The notes: generated from the letters alone by a model not told the origin. A DNA stretch of 13,967 bases from an uncultured Actinomycetes bacterium (GCA_903911165.1 CAIWCQ010000119.1:1-13967), one strand, 5' to 3'. Counted from the first letter of the stretch, positions 1 to 8,585 are shown. Made by a program: numbers and translations.

Positions 1-2689
1 CGTCATCATCGTCGTCGTCATCGTCATCGTCATCGTCATCGTCGTCATCGTCGTCGTCATCATCATCGTCGTCATCGTCATCATCGTCATCGTCATCGTC
101 GTCGTCGTCATCGTCATCGTCGAGGCCGTCATCGTCGTCGATTGCGTCGTCGTCGATGGGATCCAATTCGACGACATTCTCGTCGACGACATCCTCGTCG
201 ACGTCGGTCACGACATCGCTTTCCTCATCCTCGGCGTCCCTGCCCGTGGTCGCGGCCATCGCTTTGAACATGGGGTGCTCACCGGGAGTGTGCGCGGGTA
301 CCCGGGCGACGGCCGGCTCATCGGTTCGACCCTTCCTACCGCGCCGACTGCGCCGGGGGGTCCCGGTTTCGGATCTGCTGGCGCCCATCGCGGCGTTGTC
401 CACCGGGTCGGCGTGCAGAAGAATCCCCCGGCCGTTGCAGTCAGGACAATTGGTGGAGAAGGCCTCGATCAGACCCGTGCCGAGGCGCTTACGGGTCAAC
501 TGCACCAGGCCCAGTGAAGTGACCTCAGAAACCTGGTGGCGGGTGCGGTCTCGAGCCAGGGCCTCGGTCAGGCGCCGCAGCACCAGGTCGCGATTGGACT
601 CCAGCACCATGTCGATGAAGTCGATCACCACAATGCCGCCGATATCGCGCAGACGAAGTTGACGCACAACTTCTTCGGCCGCTTCGAGGTTGTTCTTGGT
701 GACGGTCTGCTCAAGATTGCCACCCGTGCCGGTGAACTTCCCCGTGTTGACGTCAACCACCGTCATCGCCTCGGTGCGGTCGATCACCAACGTGCCACCG
801 GAGGGCAGCCAGACCTTCCGGTCAATCGCCTTGGCAAGTTGCTCTTGTATCCGGTACACCGCGAACACGTCGGGCCCATCCGGCCCACCGGCGGGTTCGT
901 ACTTCGTCACCTTGGGTACCAGTTCGGGCGCAACGGAATTCACATATTCAGTGATCGTCTCCCAGGCGCTGTCACCAGAGACGACCAGTCCTGCGAAATC
1001 CTCGTTGAACAGATCGCGGATGACCTTGACCAGCACGTCAGGCTCTTCGTAGAGTGCCATCGCCGCACCGGCGGCCTTCGCTTTGAGTTGCTCGGCCTGT
1101 TCGGCAATGCCGACCCAGCGATCCTGTAGTCGGGTGACGTCACCGCGGATGTCTTCTTCCTTGACGCCCTCGGACGCGGTGCGGATGATCACACCGGCAT
1201 CCGCCGGTACCACTTCGCGCAGAATCTCCTTGAGGCGCTGGCGTTCGGTGTCGGGCAGTTTGCGGCTGATGCCGGTGGACGACGCGCCCGGCACGTAGAC
1301 CAGATAGCGGCCGGCCAGTGACAACTGCGTGGTGAGGCGGGCACCCTTGTGCCCGACCGGATCCTTGCTCACCTGGACGACGATGTAGTCGCCGGGTTTG
1401 AGGGCCTGCTCGATCTTGCGACTGGCCCCACCGAGGCCGGCGGCCTCCCAATTCACCTCACCGGCGTAGAGCACGCCGTTGCGGCCGCGGCCGATATCGA
1501 CGAATGCGGCTTCCATCGATGGCAGCACGTTCTGCACAATGCCGAGGTAGATATTGCCCACCATCGACGCGGACGCCGCCGACGTAACGAAGTGCTCGAC
1601 GACGATGCCATCCTCGAGAACCGCGATCTGGGTGTAGCGCGAGCCCTCATGCGGCGCTTCGGTACGAACCTTGTCCCGCACCACCATCAACCGGTCCACG
1701 GCCTCCCGGCGGGCCAGGAATTCGGCTTCGGAGAGAATCGGTGGGCGGCGGCGACCGGCGTCGCGGCCGTCACGGCGTCGTTGCCGCTTGGCCTCCAGTC
1801 GGGTGGAACCACTGATGCCCTGGATCTCGCCGGATTCCCGGTCAGCCTTCGACCGCGGCGCGCGCTCGTGAACCACGGTGTTGGGCGGGTCGTCGGAACC
1901 TGATTCGGCGTCGTCACCGGAACCGGACTTGCGGCGCCGACGCCGCCGGCGCCGACGGGTCGCACCTTCCCCGGTCGCCGACTCCTCGTCGCCGGCGTCA
2001 GACTCAGTGTCGGATTCGTCTTGGTCTGCGGTGGTTTCATCATTGGCACCCGGGGAGCGTTCTGCGCCCTCGTCCTCGCCGTCGGCGCCGGAGTCTCCCC
2101 TGCCCCTTCCGCGCCCGCGGCGACCGCGTCTGCGGCGGCGGTTGGCCGGGCGGTCGGCGGTACCGTCGTCGTCGGCGGCACCATCGCCGTCCTCGTCGTC
2201 ATCGTCTTCGTCGTCGTCGCTGCCATCGAGGTCGGAACCGGTGCCGCCGGTCCGGGCATCGGGGCCAATTCGGCTATCGACGTTGACCACCACCGGCTGC
2301 GGAGCGACGAACAGCGGCATGTAGGCCGGAATCTCGGCAGCTGCCGAAGACGTGGCGGCGGACTCCACGATGATCATCCGGGAGTCGGCCGGGATCATCC
2401 GGGAGTCGGCCTGCTCGGCACCGGAGTCGGCGCCCAACAATTCCCGAACCCGCAACGCCTCGTCCTGGTCGACGCTGGATTGCGCGCTACGGGCGCGCCC
2501 GTCGATCTCGGCGAGGGCATCGAGCACCCGCTTGCTGGTGGTGCCCAGCGCACGTGCCAGCGTGTGAACCCTCAGCCGTTCGGGAAGGTCCGCATTGGAA
2601 GGCGGTTGCCACTGCAGACCGCCATCGGGCAGGCCGCCGTCGGGCAGATCCTGGTCACGAACATCCGGGGTGAGATCGTCATTGGTCAC
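1..2689 (-). CDS. rne: Ribonuclease E/G (Rne/Rng family), 3' end cut by window edge
   Basis: Endoribonuclease for mRNA decay and rRNA processing; 896 codons are visible. The GTG start follows GAGGAG at a 5-nt spacing. Residues about 38-86 resemble the IF2_N fold. They are followed by an acidic stretch (about 152-177), an arginine block (about 184-196) and R9K at 245-254. The S1 domain lies near 378-455. The 5'-sensor pair is R503-T504 (IIRTA). The catalytic aspartates are D646 (VVDVNTG) and D690 (VVIDFIDM). The zinc-link CPDC is C748/C751. The spacing of these residues matches E. coli RNase E (R169, D303, D346, C404/C407). After the Zn-link the protein becomes strongly acidic and ends at the window edge inside a run of 40 aspartates. 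The family assignment is certain. The full length is unknown, but the visible part already approaches the roughly 950 aa I recall for M. tuberculosis RNase E. Confidence 0.97.
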   Translation of the reverse strand, partial: MTNDDLTPDVRDQDLPDGGLPDGGLQWQPPSNADLPERLRVHTLARALGTTSKRVLDALAEIDGRARSAQSSVDQDEALRVRELLGADSGAEQADSRMIPADSRMIIVESAATSSAAAEIPAYMPLFVAPQPVVVNVDSRIGPDARTGGTGSDLDGSDDDEDDDDEDGDGAADDDGTADRPANRRRRRGRRGRGRGRGDSGADGEDEGAERSPGANDETTADQDESDTESDAGDEESATGEGATRRRRRRRRRKSGSGDDAESGSDDPPNTVVHERAPRSKADRESGEIQGISGSTRLEAKRQRRRDGRDAGRRRPPILSEAEFLARREAVDRLMVVRDKVRTEAPHEGSRYTQIAVLEDGIVVEHFVTSAASASMVGNIYLGIVQNVLPSMEAAFVDIGRGRNGVLYAGEVNWEAAGLGGASRKIEQALKPGDYIVVQVSKDPVGHKGARLTTQLSLAGRYLVYVPGASSTGISRKLPDTERQRLKEILREVVPADAGVIIRTASEGVKEEDIRGDVTRLQDRWVGIAEQAEQLKAKAAGAAMALYEEPDVLVKVIRDLFNEDFAGLVVSGDSAWETITEYVNSVAPELVPKVTKYEPAGGPDGPDVFAVYRIQEQLAKAIDRKVWLPSGGTLVIDRTEAMTVVDVNTGKFTGTGGNLEQTVTKNNLEAAEEVVRQLRLRDIGGIVVIDFIDMVLESNRDLVLRRLTEALARDRTRHQVSEVTSLGLVQLTRKRLGTGLIEAFSTNCPDCNGRGILLHADPVDNAAMGASRSETGTPRRSRRGRKGRTDEPAVARVPAHTPGEHPMFKAMAATTGRDAEDEESDVVTDVDEDVVDENVVELDPIDDDAIDDDDGLDDDDDDDDDDDDDDDDDDDDDDDDDDDDDDDDDDDDDDDD
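2..121 (-). repeat. Poly-aspartate codon tract (40 consecutive Asp codons) in rne
   Basis: Read in the rne frame on the minus strand, every one of the 40 codons from 121 down to 2 is GAC or GAT, and the run reaches the window edge. On the plus strand this shows as an irregular mix of GTC and ATC triplets with several GTCATC hexamers. Because the two Asp codons alternate irregularly, this is not a pure trinucleotide or hexanucleotide microsatellite. It is preceded by a looser acidic segment (D/E/V/N) covering about 122-215. Confidence 0.95.
2372..2411 (-). repeat. 21-bp tandem duplication in the rne N-terminal linker
   Basis: A 19-nt identical block occurs at 2372-2390 and 2393-2411, a 21-bp period. 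In the rne frame it gives two copies of ADSRMI(P/I), flanked by the degenerate heptads ADSGAEQ and VESAATS, so the linker after the IF2_N-like region looks like three to four diverged 7-residue units. It is in frame and does not disturb the gene. Confidence 0.7.
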
Positions 2690-2700
2690 GTAGGCTCCTC

Positions 2701-2743
2701 AAGCCCCCGGGCGCGTCACGTCGACGCGGCCACTCGAGGGCTT
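2701..2743 (-). promoter_or_regulatory. Nested hairpin in rne leader, directly before the SD
   Basis: Outer arms AAGCCC (2701-2706) and GGGCTT (2738-2743) enclose an inner 6-bp stem, CGCGTC (2712-2717) with GACGCG (2723-2728), loop 5 nt. In the minus-strand transcript the hairpin ends at the base next to the GAGGAG ribosome binding site (2695-2700). Its position suggests control of translation or of RNase E binding to its own mRNA, but no function is shown by sequence alone. Confidence 0.5.
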
Positions 2744-2751
2744 CGCTGTCG

Positions 2752-2771
2752 GCCCGGGCGGCTGCCCGGGC
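2752..2771 (-). promoter_or_regulatory. GC hairpin in rne leader
   Basis: Two copies of the self-complementary octamer GCCCGGGC (2752-2759 and 2764-2771) surround a 4-nt loop, giving an 8-bp all-GC stem about 60-80 nt upstream of the rne start. No T-tract follows, so a structured 5' UTR is likelier than a terminator. The rest of the 261-bp ndk-rne gap (2690-2950) holds no gene I can support. Confidence 0.5.
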
Positions 2772-2950
2772 TCGTCTGTCTTTGGTGTGAATGACGGCCG
2801 TTAACGGTCCGCGCCGTACCGCAGGCAGCGGTAGTCGCGCACGTCTGAAGTCTCATTCCGGGTGCCCGTCACCGGACATCGATCCTCAGTATCCCACACC
2901 GTCAACACCCCACATCGTCGGCCCGGCCGGGAGCCAGTGCCGGGATGGTC

Positions 2951-3361
2951 TCAGCTGCCTGGAAACCAGAGGGCGATCTCGCGGGCGGCTGATTCCGGCG
3001 AGTCCGAGCCATGCACCAGGTTGAACTGCGTCTCCAGGCCCAGGTCACCGCGGATCGTGCCGGGACTGGCCTTCTCCACCGGATCCGTCCCGCCGGCAAT
3101 CTGGCGGAACGCGGCCACCGCGCGGGGCCCCTGCAAGACCGCGGCAAGCACCGAACCCGAGGTGATGAACTCCAGCAGCGAGGAAAAGAATGGCTTGTCG
3201 GCGTGCTCCGCGTAGTGCGCGCGGGCCAGCGTGTCGTCGACGTTCTTTAGCTCGAGCGCAACGATGGTCAGGCCCTTGCGTTCGATCCGGCTGATGATGT
3301 CGCCGACCAGTCCCCGCTGCACGCCGTCGGGTTTGATCAGCATGAGGGTGCGTTCAGTCAC
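2951..3361 (-). CDS. ndk: Nucleoside diphosphate kinase
   Basis: Transfers the gamma-phosphate of NTPs to NDPs through a phospho-histidine, balancing cytosolic nucleotide pools. The 136-aa product is the normal compact size. The phosphorylated histidine is H117 in NLVHGSDS. The N-terminal [10 protein letters not shown] strand and the Kpn-loop-like stretch around residues 92-105 ([14 protein letters not shown]) are intact. The GTG start lies 18 bp after the stop of the upstream DUF4233 gene, so it can share the valS-folC transcript. There is no convincing Shine-Dalgarno sequence, but a TACGCT -10-like hexamer sits 7 nt upstream (separate entry). In M. tuberculosis the orthologue is ndkA (Rv2445c), also just upstream of rne. 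Confidence 0.97.
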   Translation of the reverse strand: MTERTLMLIKPDGVQRGLVGDIISRIERKGLTIVALELKNVDDTLARAHYAEHADKPFFSSLLEFITSGSVLAAVLQGPRAVAAFRQIAGGTDPVEKASPGTIRGDLGLETQFNLVHGSDSPESAAREIALWFPGS

Positions 3362-3368
3362 GGCCCAG

Positions 3369-3374
3369 AGCGTA
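3369..3374 (-). promoter_or_regulatory. Candidate -10 element for ndk (possible leaderless start)
   Basis: The minus strand reads TACGCT (TANNNT) with 7 nt between it and the ndk GTG. This could place a transcription start at or next to the start codon, as in leaderless mycobacterial genes, and no strong SD competes with that reading. Such hexamers occur often by chance, so this is tentative. Confidence 0.25.
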
Positions 3375-3379
3375 CCTGC

Positions 3380-3781
3380 TTACTCGCTTGGCTCCTGCTG
3401 GCCCGGTAGCAGGCCCAACCGCTCGCGGCGCAGGACTTCGGCCCGCAGGTACGCGATGACACCCCATACGACACCGAAGAGCAGGCCCATGAAACCAATC
3501 GCCGGGTAGATCAGGAATCCGGCGACAAGCAGCAGTTGCACCCCGAGGTTCGCCCAGATGGCCCAGGGCCGACCCTGCATCCCGGCCAATACCACCAGCA
3601 GGATGGCGAAACCGACCAGATACGACGTCGACCACGGTGTCAGCCCACCGCCGACGGCCCTGACCACCGGCAGCGCCAGCAATACGGTGATCGTCTCCAG
3701 GATGAGAGTTCCGGCCATGACGCTGCGAAAGCTCTTCCAAGGATCAGGGGCCGCACCGACGGATGGGGGCGGGGCAGTCAC
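3380..3781 (-). CDS. DUF4233 four-helix membrane protein (Rv2446c-like)
   Basis: A 133-aa integral membrane protein of unknown function. A short cytoplasm-like N-terminus is followed by four hydrophobic segments at about 20-42, 48-67, 72-91 and 91-110, then a basic/acidic tail (LRAEVLRRERLG ... EPSE). It matches the actinobacterial DUF4233 family that sits between folC and ndk. The GTG start overlaps the folC stop by 4 nt (GTGA), and an AAGGA motif lies 6 nt upstream, so translation is probably coupled to folC. Its conserved place beside folate and nucleotide genes gives no firm clue to its role; transport or scaffolding would be guesses. Confidence 0.85.
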   Translation of the reverse strand: MTAPPPSVGAAPDPWKSFRSVMAGTLILETITVLLALPVVRAVGGGLTPWSTSYLVGFAILLVVLAGMQGRPWAIWANLGVQLLLVAGFLIYPAIGFMGLLFGVVWGVIAYLRAEVLRRERLGLLPGQQEPSE

Positions 3782-5190
3782 GACGGGTCCTTCCCAAACA
3801 GGGTGCGCGCCGCGCCCGCGGTCACCACCGAACCTGTCACGACGATGCCCGACCCGGAGTATCCCTCTGACCCGTCCTCCACCAGGGCCGTCGCCACCTC
3901 GAGTGCGTCGGGCAGCGTCGATGCGCGCAGCACCCGGTCCGGGCCGAACACCTCCTCGGCGCGTAACGCCAACGATTCGACGTCCAGCGCGCGGGGCGAG
4001 CCGTTGTCGGTGACCACCACCATGTTGAACACGGGTTCCAGCGCGACCAGCATCCCTCCGACATCCTTGCCCTCGAGCACGCCGAGCACGCCGACCAGAA
4101 ATCGGAATTCGAATTCCTCGGTCAGTGCTGTCGCCAGGGCCTGCGCCCCGGCCGGGTTATGCGCCGCGTCGATGAACACTGCCGGCGAGTTGCGCATCCG
4201 CTCGAGACGGCCCGGGCTGACCGCGGCTGCGAAACCGGCACGCACCGCGTCGACGTCGAGTTGGCGGTCCGGACCGGCGCCGAAGAACGCCTCCACGGCC
4301 GCCAGTGCCATCGCAGCGTTGTCGGCCTGGTGTTCGCCGTGCAACGGCAGGAAGACGTCGGTGTACACCCCGCCGAGGCCCTGCAGGTCGAGCAGTTGGC
4401 CGCCGACCGCGACCCGACGGCTCAGCACGGCGAATTCGCAGTCCTGCCGCGCCACGGCGGCATCGCTGCGCATCGCCTGCGCCAGCAGCACCTCCATCGC
4501 CTCGGGTGTCTGACGGCCGATGATCGCGACGGTGTCGACGGGTACGAGATCCCCACGCGGTGCGGAGATCACACCGGCCTTCTCGGCGGCGATCTCGGCG
4601 ATGGTCTCACCCAGGTACTCGGTGTGGTCCAGACCTATCGGCGTGATGACCACGACCGGCGCGTCGATGACGTTGGTGGCGTCCCAGCGTCCGCCCATAC
4701 CGACCTCGACTATCGCGATGTCGACCGGGGCGTCAGCAAATGCGGCGAAAGCCATCGCCGTGACGACCTCGAACTTACTCATTGCCGGGCCGACCTCCCC
4801 GAGCTCGCCGGACTGCGACTGGGCGTCCACGAGGTGAACGAACGGCTCGATTTCACAATAGGTTTCGACATAGCGGGCCGGGCTGATCGGATGGTTATCG
4901 ATGGCGATGCGCTCAATCGCCGACTGCAGGTGGGGGCTGGTTGTACGTCCGGTCCGCCGGTCCAATGCGGTCAGCAGGGCGTCGATCATGCGTGCGACCG
5001 ATGTCTTGCCGTTGGTGCCGGCGACATGGATACACGGGTAGCTGCGCTGCGGGGAACCGAGCAACTCCATCAGCGTCTCGATCCGAGCGGTGCTCGGTTC
5101 GATTCGAGTCTCCCCCCAGCGTTGGTCGAGTAAATGTTCGACCTGAAGGAGCGCGGCAATATCGGCGGGGGTCGGCGTCTGGGTGTTCAT
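3778..5190 (-). CDS. folC: Folylpolyglutamate synthase / dihydrofolate synthase
   Basis: ATP-dependent ligase of the Mur family that adds glutamate to (dihydro)pteroate and/or extends the polyglutamate tail of folates, in the cytosol. The 470-aa product carries the P-loop AGTNGKTS (57-64), SPHL (85-88), [13 protein letters not shown] (162-174), GLDHTEYLG (186-194), AEKAGVI with the candidate carbamylated K204, HGEHQADNA (284-292) and DAAHNP (341-346), all in normal family order. The ATG overlaps the valS stop as ATGA, indicating translational coupling; no separate SD is evident. The M. tuberculosis protein is, from memory, somewhat longer at the N-terminus, so an upstream start inside valS cannot be fully excluded. 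Confidence 0.96.
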   Translation of the reverse strand: MNTQTPTPADIAALLQVEHLLDQRWGETRIEPSTARIETLMELLGSPQRSYPCIHVAGTNGKTSVARMIDALLTALDRRTGRTTSPHLQSAIERIAIDNHPISPARYVETYCEIEPFVHLVDAQSQSGELGEVGPAMSKFEVVTAMAFAAFADAPVDIAIVEVGMGGRWDATNVIDAPVVVITPIGLDHTEYLGETIAEIAAEKAGVISAPRGDLVPVDTVAIIGRQTPEAMEVLLAQAMRSDAAVARQDCEFAVLSRRVAVGGQLLDLQGLGGVYTDVFLPLHGEHQADNAAMALAAVEAFFGAGPDRQLDVDAVRAGFAAAVSPGRLERMRNSPAVFIDAAHNPAGAQALATALTEEFEFRFLVGVLGVLEGKDVGGMLVALEPVFNMVVVTDNGSPRALDVESLALRAEEVFGPDRVLRASTLPDALEVATALVEDGSEGYSGSGIVVTGSVVTAGAARTLFGKDPS

Positions 5191-7838
5191 GCCAGCGAAG
5201 CCAGGCGGGCGCCGATCCGGGCGGTCTCCTCGCGGGCGATCTGCTGGCGGCTGCGGATCTTGTCAACGACGTCGACCGGCGCCTTGGCCAGGAATGCCTG
5301 ATTATCGAGTTTCGCCGTGGTTGCGGCGAGTTCCTTCTGAGCGGCAGCGAGATCCTTCTCGAGTCGGCGACGTTCGGCATCGAAATCGACGCTGCCGGAG
5401 GTGTCCAGTTCGACATTGACGGTTCCGGTGGACAGTCGCACCTCGACGCTGACGATCGGTGTGAAGTCGGCCGTCGGATCGGTCAACCAAGACAGAGCGG
5501 TCACCGCACCGGCCTGACCGGCCAATCCGGCCGTATCAAGACCGCCGAGTCGAGCCGGCACCTTCTGCCGATCCGCAAGTCCCTGGTCGCTGCGAAATCG
5601 TCGCACCTCGGTGACCAGCTTCTGCACGTCGGTGATCCGTTGGACGGCAACGCGATCCGGCCCAATACCGGAGGGTTCCGGCCACGGCGCAATGACAAGC
5701 GACTCCTCACCGGTCAGCTCTTTCCACAGCACCTCCGTGACGAACGGCATCACCGGGTGCAGCAGCTTCAGCAGCACATCCAGTATCGCGGCTAGAACCG
5801 CGGTGGTGCTTCCCAGCCCATCGGCCAGTTGCACTTTGGCCAGTTCGAGGTACCAATCGCAGAACTCGTCCCAGGCGAAGTGGTAGAGCGACTCACACGC
5901 TCGTCCGAACTCGTAATCATCAAGCGCTGAATCTACTTCTGCGCGAACCTCTTCGGCCCGGCCCAGAATCCACCGATCGGCGTCGGTCAATTCAGCTACA
6001 TCGGGCATCGGTGCCGGGGCGGCTCCGTTCATCAGCGCAAACCGCGTTGCATTGAACAGCTTGGTGGCAAAGTTGCGTGACGCGCGGGCATGGTCTTCGC
6101 CGATGGACAGGTCACCGCCCGGACTGGCGCCACGGGCCAGGGTGAATCGGAGCGCGTCGGCTCCGAACAACTCCACCCAGTCCAATGGGTCAACACCGTT
6201 GCCCCGAGACTTGCTCATCTTGCGCCCGTGTTCGTCACGGATCAGACCGTGCAGAAAGACGTTCGAGAACGGCATCTGCGGACCACGCCGGCCGCCATTG
6301 GTGATGGCGTCGTCGTGCGCGACGAAAGTCCCGAACATCACCATTCGGGCCACCCAGAAGAACAGGATGTCGTACCCGGTGACCAGGACGCTGGTCGGAT
6401 AGAACTTCTCGAGATCAGATGTGCGGTCCGGCCAACCCATGGTTGAGAACGGCCACAGCGCGGAAGAGAACCAGGTGTCAAGCACATCCGGGTCCTGCTC
6501 CCAGCCCTCGGGCGGCGTCTCGTCGGGCCCGACACACACCCGTTGTCCGTCCGGACCGTGCCAGATCGGAATCCGATGCCCCCACCAAAGCTGACGGGAA
6601 ATGCACCAGTCGTGCATGTCGTCGACCCAGGCGAACCAGCGCGATTCCAAGCTCTTGGGGTGGATGACGATGTCGCCATCGCGCACCGCGTCGCCGGCGG
6701 CCTTGGCCAACGAGTCGACCTTTACCCACCATTGCAGACTCAACCGTGGCTCGATCGGCTCGCCGCTGCGTTCGGAATGCCCAACACTATGCAGATAGGG
6801 ACGCTTCTCGGCGATGATCCGACCCTGCTCGGCAAGTGCCTCACGAACCTTGGCCCGGGCCTCGAATCGGTCCATCCCGTCAAACGTCGTCCCGGTGTCG
6901 GCGATCCGACCCTTGGTGTCCATGATCGAGGGCATCGGCAGGTTGTGCCGCATACCGATCTCGAAGTCATTTGGATCGTGGGCCGGTGTGACTTTGACTG
7001 CGCCGGTGCCGAATTCGGGGTCGACGTGGGTGTCGGCAACGATCACGATCTCGCGGTCCTGGAATGGATGCGGCACGGTGGTGCCCACGAGATGACGGTA
7101 GCGGTCATCGTCGGGGTGCACGGCAATCGCGGTATCGCCGAGCATGGTCTCGATCCGGGTGGTCGCCACCACGATGTGCGGTGCCGAATCATCAAGGGAG
7201 CCATACCGAAACGACACCAGTTCGCCCTCGACCTCTTCGAATTTGACCTCGAGGTCCGATATCGCGGTCTGCAGCACGGGCGACCAGTTGACCAAGCGTT
7301 CGGCCTGATAGATCAATCCGGCGTCGAACAGGCGCTTGAAGATTGTCCGCACTGCGCGGGACAACCCAGCATCCATGGTGAACCGGTCACGGCCGGCGTC
7401 CACCCCGTCGCCGAGACGGCGCATCTGGGCGCCGATGGTTCCGCCGGACTGCCGCTTCCATTCCCAGATCTTCTCGACGAACGCTTCCCGACCGAGGTCC
7501 TCCTTGCTGACCGACTCGGCGGCGAGTTGTTTCTCGACAAGCGACTGGGTCGCGATCCCGGCGTGATCCATCCCGGGCAGCCACAGCACCTCGTACCCCT
7601 GCATCCGCTTGCGCCGGGTCAGGGCGTCCATCAGGGTGTGGTCCAGCGCATGGCCCATATGCAGACTGCCGGTTACGTTCGGCGGCGGCAGCACGATCGA
7701 GTACGCCGGCTTGGCGCTCGCAGCGTCAGCCGTGAAGTAGCCGGCGTCGACCCACCCCTGATAGAGCTGCGTCTCTATCGCACCGGGATCCCACGTCTTG
7801 GGCAGGGCGTCGGCGCGGGGTTCGTCGGTGGGGTGCAC
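5187..7838 (-). CDS. valS: Valyl-tRNA synthetase
   Basis: Class I aminoacyl-tRNA synthetase charging tRNA-Val. The 883-aa length is typical. It has the HIGH motif as HMGH (60-63, after PPPNVTGSL), a CP1 editing domain with [15 protein letters not shown], the [11 protein letters not shown] signature, and KMSKS at 540-544. An anticodon-binding helical domain follows, then a C-terminal coiled-coil arm rich in E/K/A (about the last 65 residues) that contacts tRNA. The start is GTG with only a weak AGAG upstream. A TAGAAT hexamer lies exactly 6 nt upstream of that GTG, fitting a leaderless transcript. The gene heads the tightly packed valS-folC-DUF4233-ndk set and ends in an ATGA overlap with folC. 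Confidence 0.98.
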   Translation of the reverse strand: MHPTDEPRADALPKTWDPGAIETQLYQGWVDAGYFTADAASAKPAYSIVLPPPNVTGSLHMGHALDHTLMDALTRRKRMQGYEVLWLPGMDHAGIATQSLVEKQLAAESVSKEDLGREAFVEKIWEWKRQSGGTIGAQMRRLGDGVDAGRDRFTMDAGLSRAVRTIFKRLFDAGLIYQAERLVNWSPVLQTAISDLEVKFEEVEGELVSFRYGSLDDSAPHIVVATTRIETMLGDTAIAVHPDDDRYRHLVGTTVPHPFQDREIVIVADTHVDPEFGTGAVKVTPAHDPNDFEIGMRHNLPMPSIMDTKGRIADTGTTFDGMDRFEARAKVREALAEQGRIIAEKRPYLHSVGHSERSGEPIEPRLSLQWWVKVDSLAKAAGDAVRDGDIVIHPKSLESRWFAWVDDMHDWCISRQLWWGHRIPIWHGPDGQRVCVGPDETPPEGWEQDPDVLDTWFSSALWPFSTMGWPDRTSDLEKFYPTSVLVTGYDILFFWVARMVMFGTFVAHDDAITNGGRRGPQMPFSNVFLHGLIRDEHGRKMSKSRGNGVDPLDWVELFGADALRFTLARGASPGGDLSIGEDHARASRNFATKLFNATRFALMNGAAPAPMPDVAELTDADRWILGRAEEVRAEVDSALDDYEFGRACESLYHFAWDEFCDWYLELAKVQLADGLGSTTAVLAAILDVLLKLLHPVMPFVTEVLWKELTGEESLVIAPWPEPSGIGPDRVAVQRITDVQKLVTEVRRFRSDQGLADRQKVPARLGGLDTAGLAGQAGAVTALSWLTDPTADFTPIVSVEVRLSTGTVNVELDTSGSVDFDAERRRLEKDLAAAQKELAATTAKLDNQAFLAKAPVDVVDKIRSRQQIAREETARIGARLASLA

Positions 7839-7844
7839 CTCTTG

Positions 7845-7850
7845 ATTCTA
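7845..7850 (-). promoter_or_regulatory. Predicted -10 element of a leaderless valS promoter
   Basis: The minus strand reads TAGAAT, CAAGAG, then GTG. The hexamer therefore occupies -12 to -7 if transcription starts on the G of the start codon. No convincing SD is present. No good -35 is seen at 17-bp spacing (TAAGTA), which is usual for mycobacterial SigA promoters. It lies in the 28-bp gap after the DUF937 gene. Confidence 0.5.
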
Positions 7851-7866
7851 GGAACGCGCGCCAGCG

Positions 7867-8481
7867 CTACTTACCGCCGCGCAGTAATCCGCCCAGAATA
7901 CTGCCGATCGCCCCGCCCTGATTCCCGCCGAGCACCCCACCCAGAATGCTGCCCAGGGCGTTGTTGCCGCCGCCACCGGCACCACCGGCGCCGCCGCCGA
8001 GAATGCTGCCCAGGACGTCGCCGATACCGCCACCCGGAGCGGCCTGGGCCTGGGCGCCCGCGCCGGCGGAGTTCTTCTGGGCGAACTGTTTGCCGACGTA
8101 GGCCAGCACGATGGGGGCAAGCATCGGCAACAGGCGCTTGATCAAGTCACCGCCGCCAGCGCCGGCGCCGGACAACGCCGAGGCCACCTGATTGGTGTCG
8201 TTGCCGCCGAACAGGCTCGCAATCAGTTGGTTGCCCTGGCCCTCGTCGATCTGGTCGACGTTGACGCCGCCGGTCAGCAAGTCGCTCTCGCCCTCGGCGA
8301 CCACCGCGGACTCAAGTTCGGTGGAGTCGATGTCGTCGGCTTGAACGTTCTCGTGGATACTTCCGAGCAATGTCGGCACCAGTGTCTGGATAGCCTGGTT
8401 CACCTCGCCCGGGTCGGCGCCGAGTTTACTGGCGATGTCCGCCACCGGGATCTGGTTGAAGAGGTCGTCGAGACCAGCCAT
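7867..8481 (-). CDS. DUF937 (YidB-like) glycine-rich protein
   Basis: A 204-aa protein of unknown function. The N-terminal half (MAGLDDLFNQIPVADIASKL...) is an alpha-helical DUF937-type region. A helical stretch near 113-135 (LIKRLLPMLAPIVLAYVGKQ) resembles the second conserved DUF937 block. The C-terminus (150-204) holds three diverged Gly/Leu repeats, GDVLGSILGG, ALGSILGGVLGG and AIGSILGGLLRGG, separated by poly-Gly/Ala. The frame stays open to 8568, but the start at 8481 fits the family and avoids an uncharged, unlikely N-terminal extension; its upstream AAGTGG is a weak SD. I do not recall this gene between valS and the Rv2449c orthologue in M. tuberculosis. A TACTCT hexamer at 8539-8544 is a possible -10. 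Confidence 0.8.
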   Translation of the reverse strand: MAGLDDLFNQIPVADIASKLGADPGEVNQAIQTLVPTLLGSIHENVQADDIDSTELESAVVAEGESDLLTGGVNVDQIDEGQGNQLIASLFGGNDTNQVASALSGAGAGGGDLIKRLLPMLAPIVLAYVGKQFAQKNSAGAGAQAQAAPGGGIGDVLGSILGGGAGGAGGGGNNALGSILGGVLGGNQGGAIGSILGGLLRGGK

Positions 8482-8585
8482 GTTGAGGTTCCACTTTCTT
8501 GAGTCGGTGTTCGGTGTCGATGCCAGCGAACCAACTTGAGAGTAGTCAGCGAGGGGCTCTCGCGCCACGGTTACGCTCTCCGGCG

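Noticed and set aside
156..2324. Long plus-strand open frames opposite rne, some Ser- or Arg-rich
   Set aside because: They mirror the Asp/Glu/Arg codons of rne on the other strand. Composition is low-complexity and no RBS or family motif is seen.
2890..2910. rne promoter with TTGACG followed by GATACT
   Set aside because: Only 6 bp separate the two elements, so they cannot be -35 and -10 of one promoter. GATACT alone is too weak to call.
2922..2931. CCCGGCCGGG palindrome after ndk as a terminator
   Set aside because: A loop-less 10-bp GC palindrome without a T-tract; such words are frequent in this base composition.
2791..3024. Small plus-strand gene in the ndk-rne gap
   Set aside because: No RBS, no known motif, and it runs into the ndk 3' end on the opposite strand.
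6543..8141. 532-codon plus-strand open frame opposite valS
   Set aside because: Antisense shadow of a GC-rich gene. valS on the minus strand has all class I synthetase motifs.
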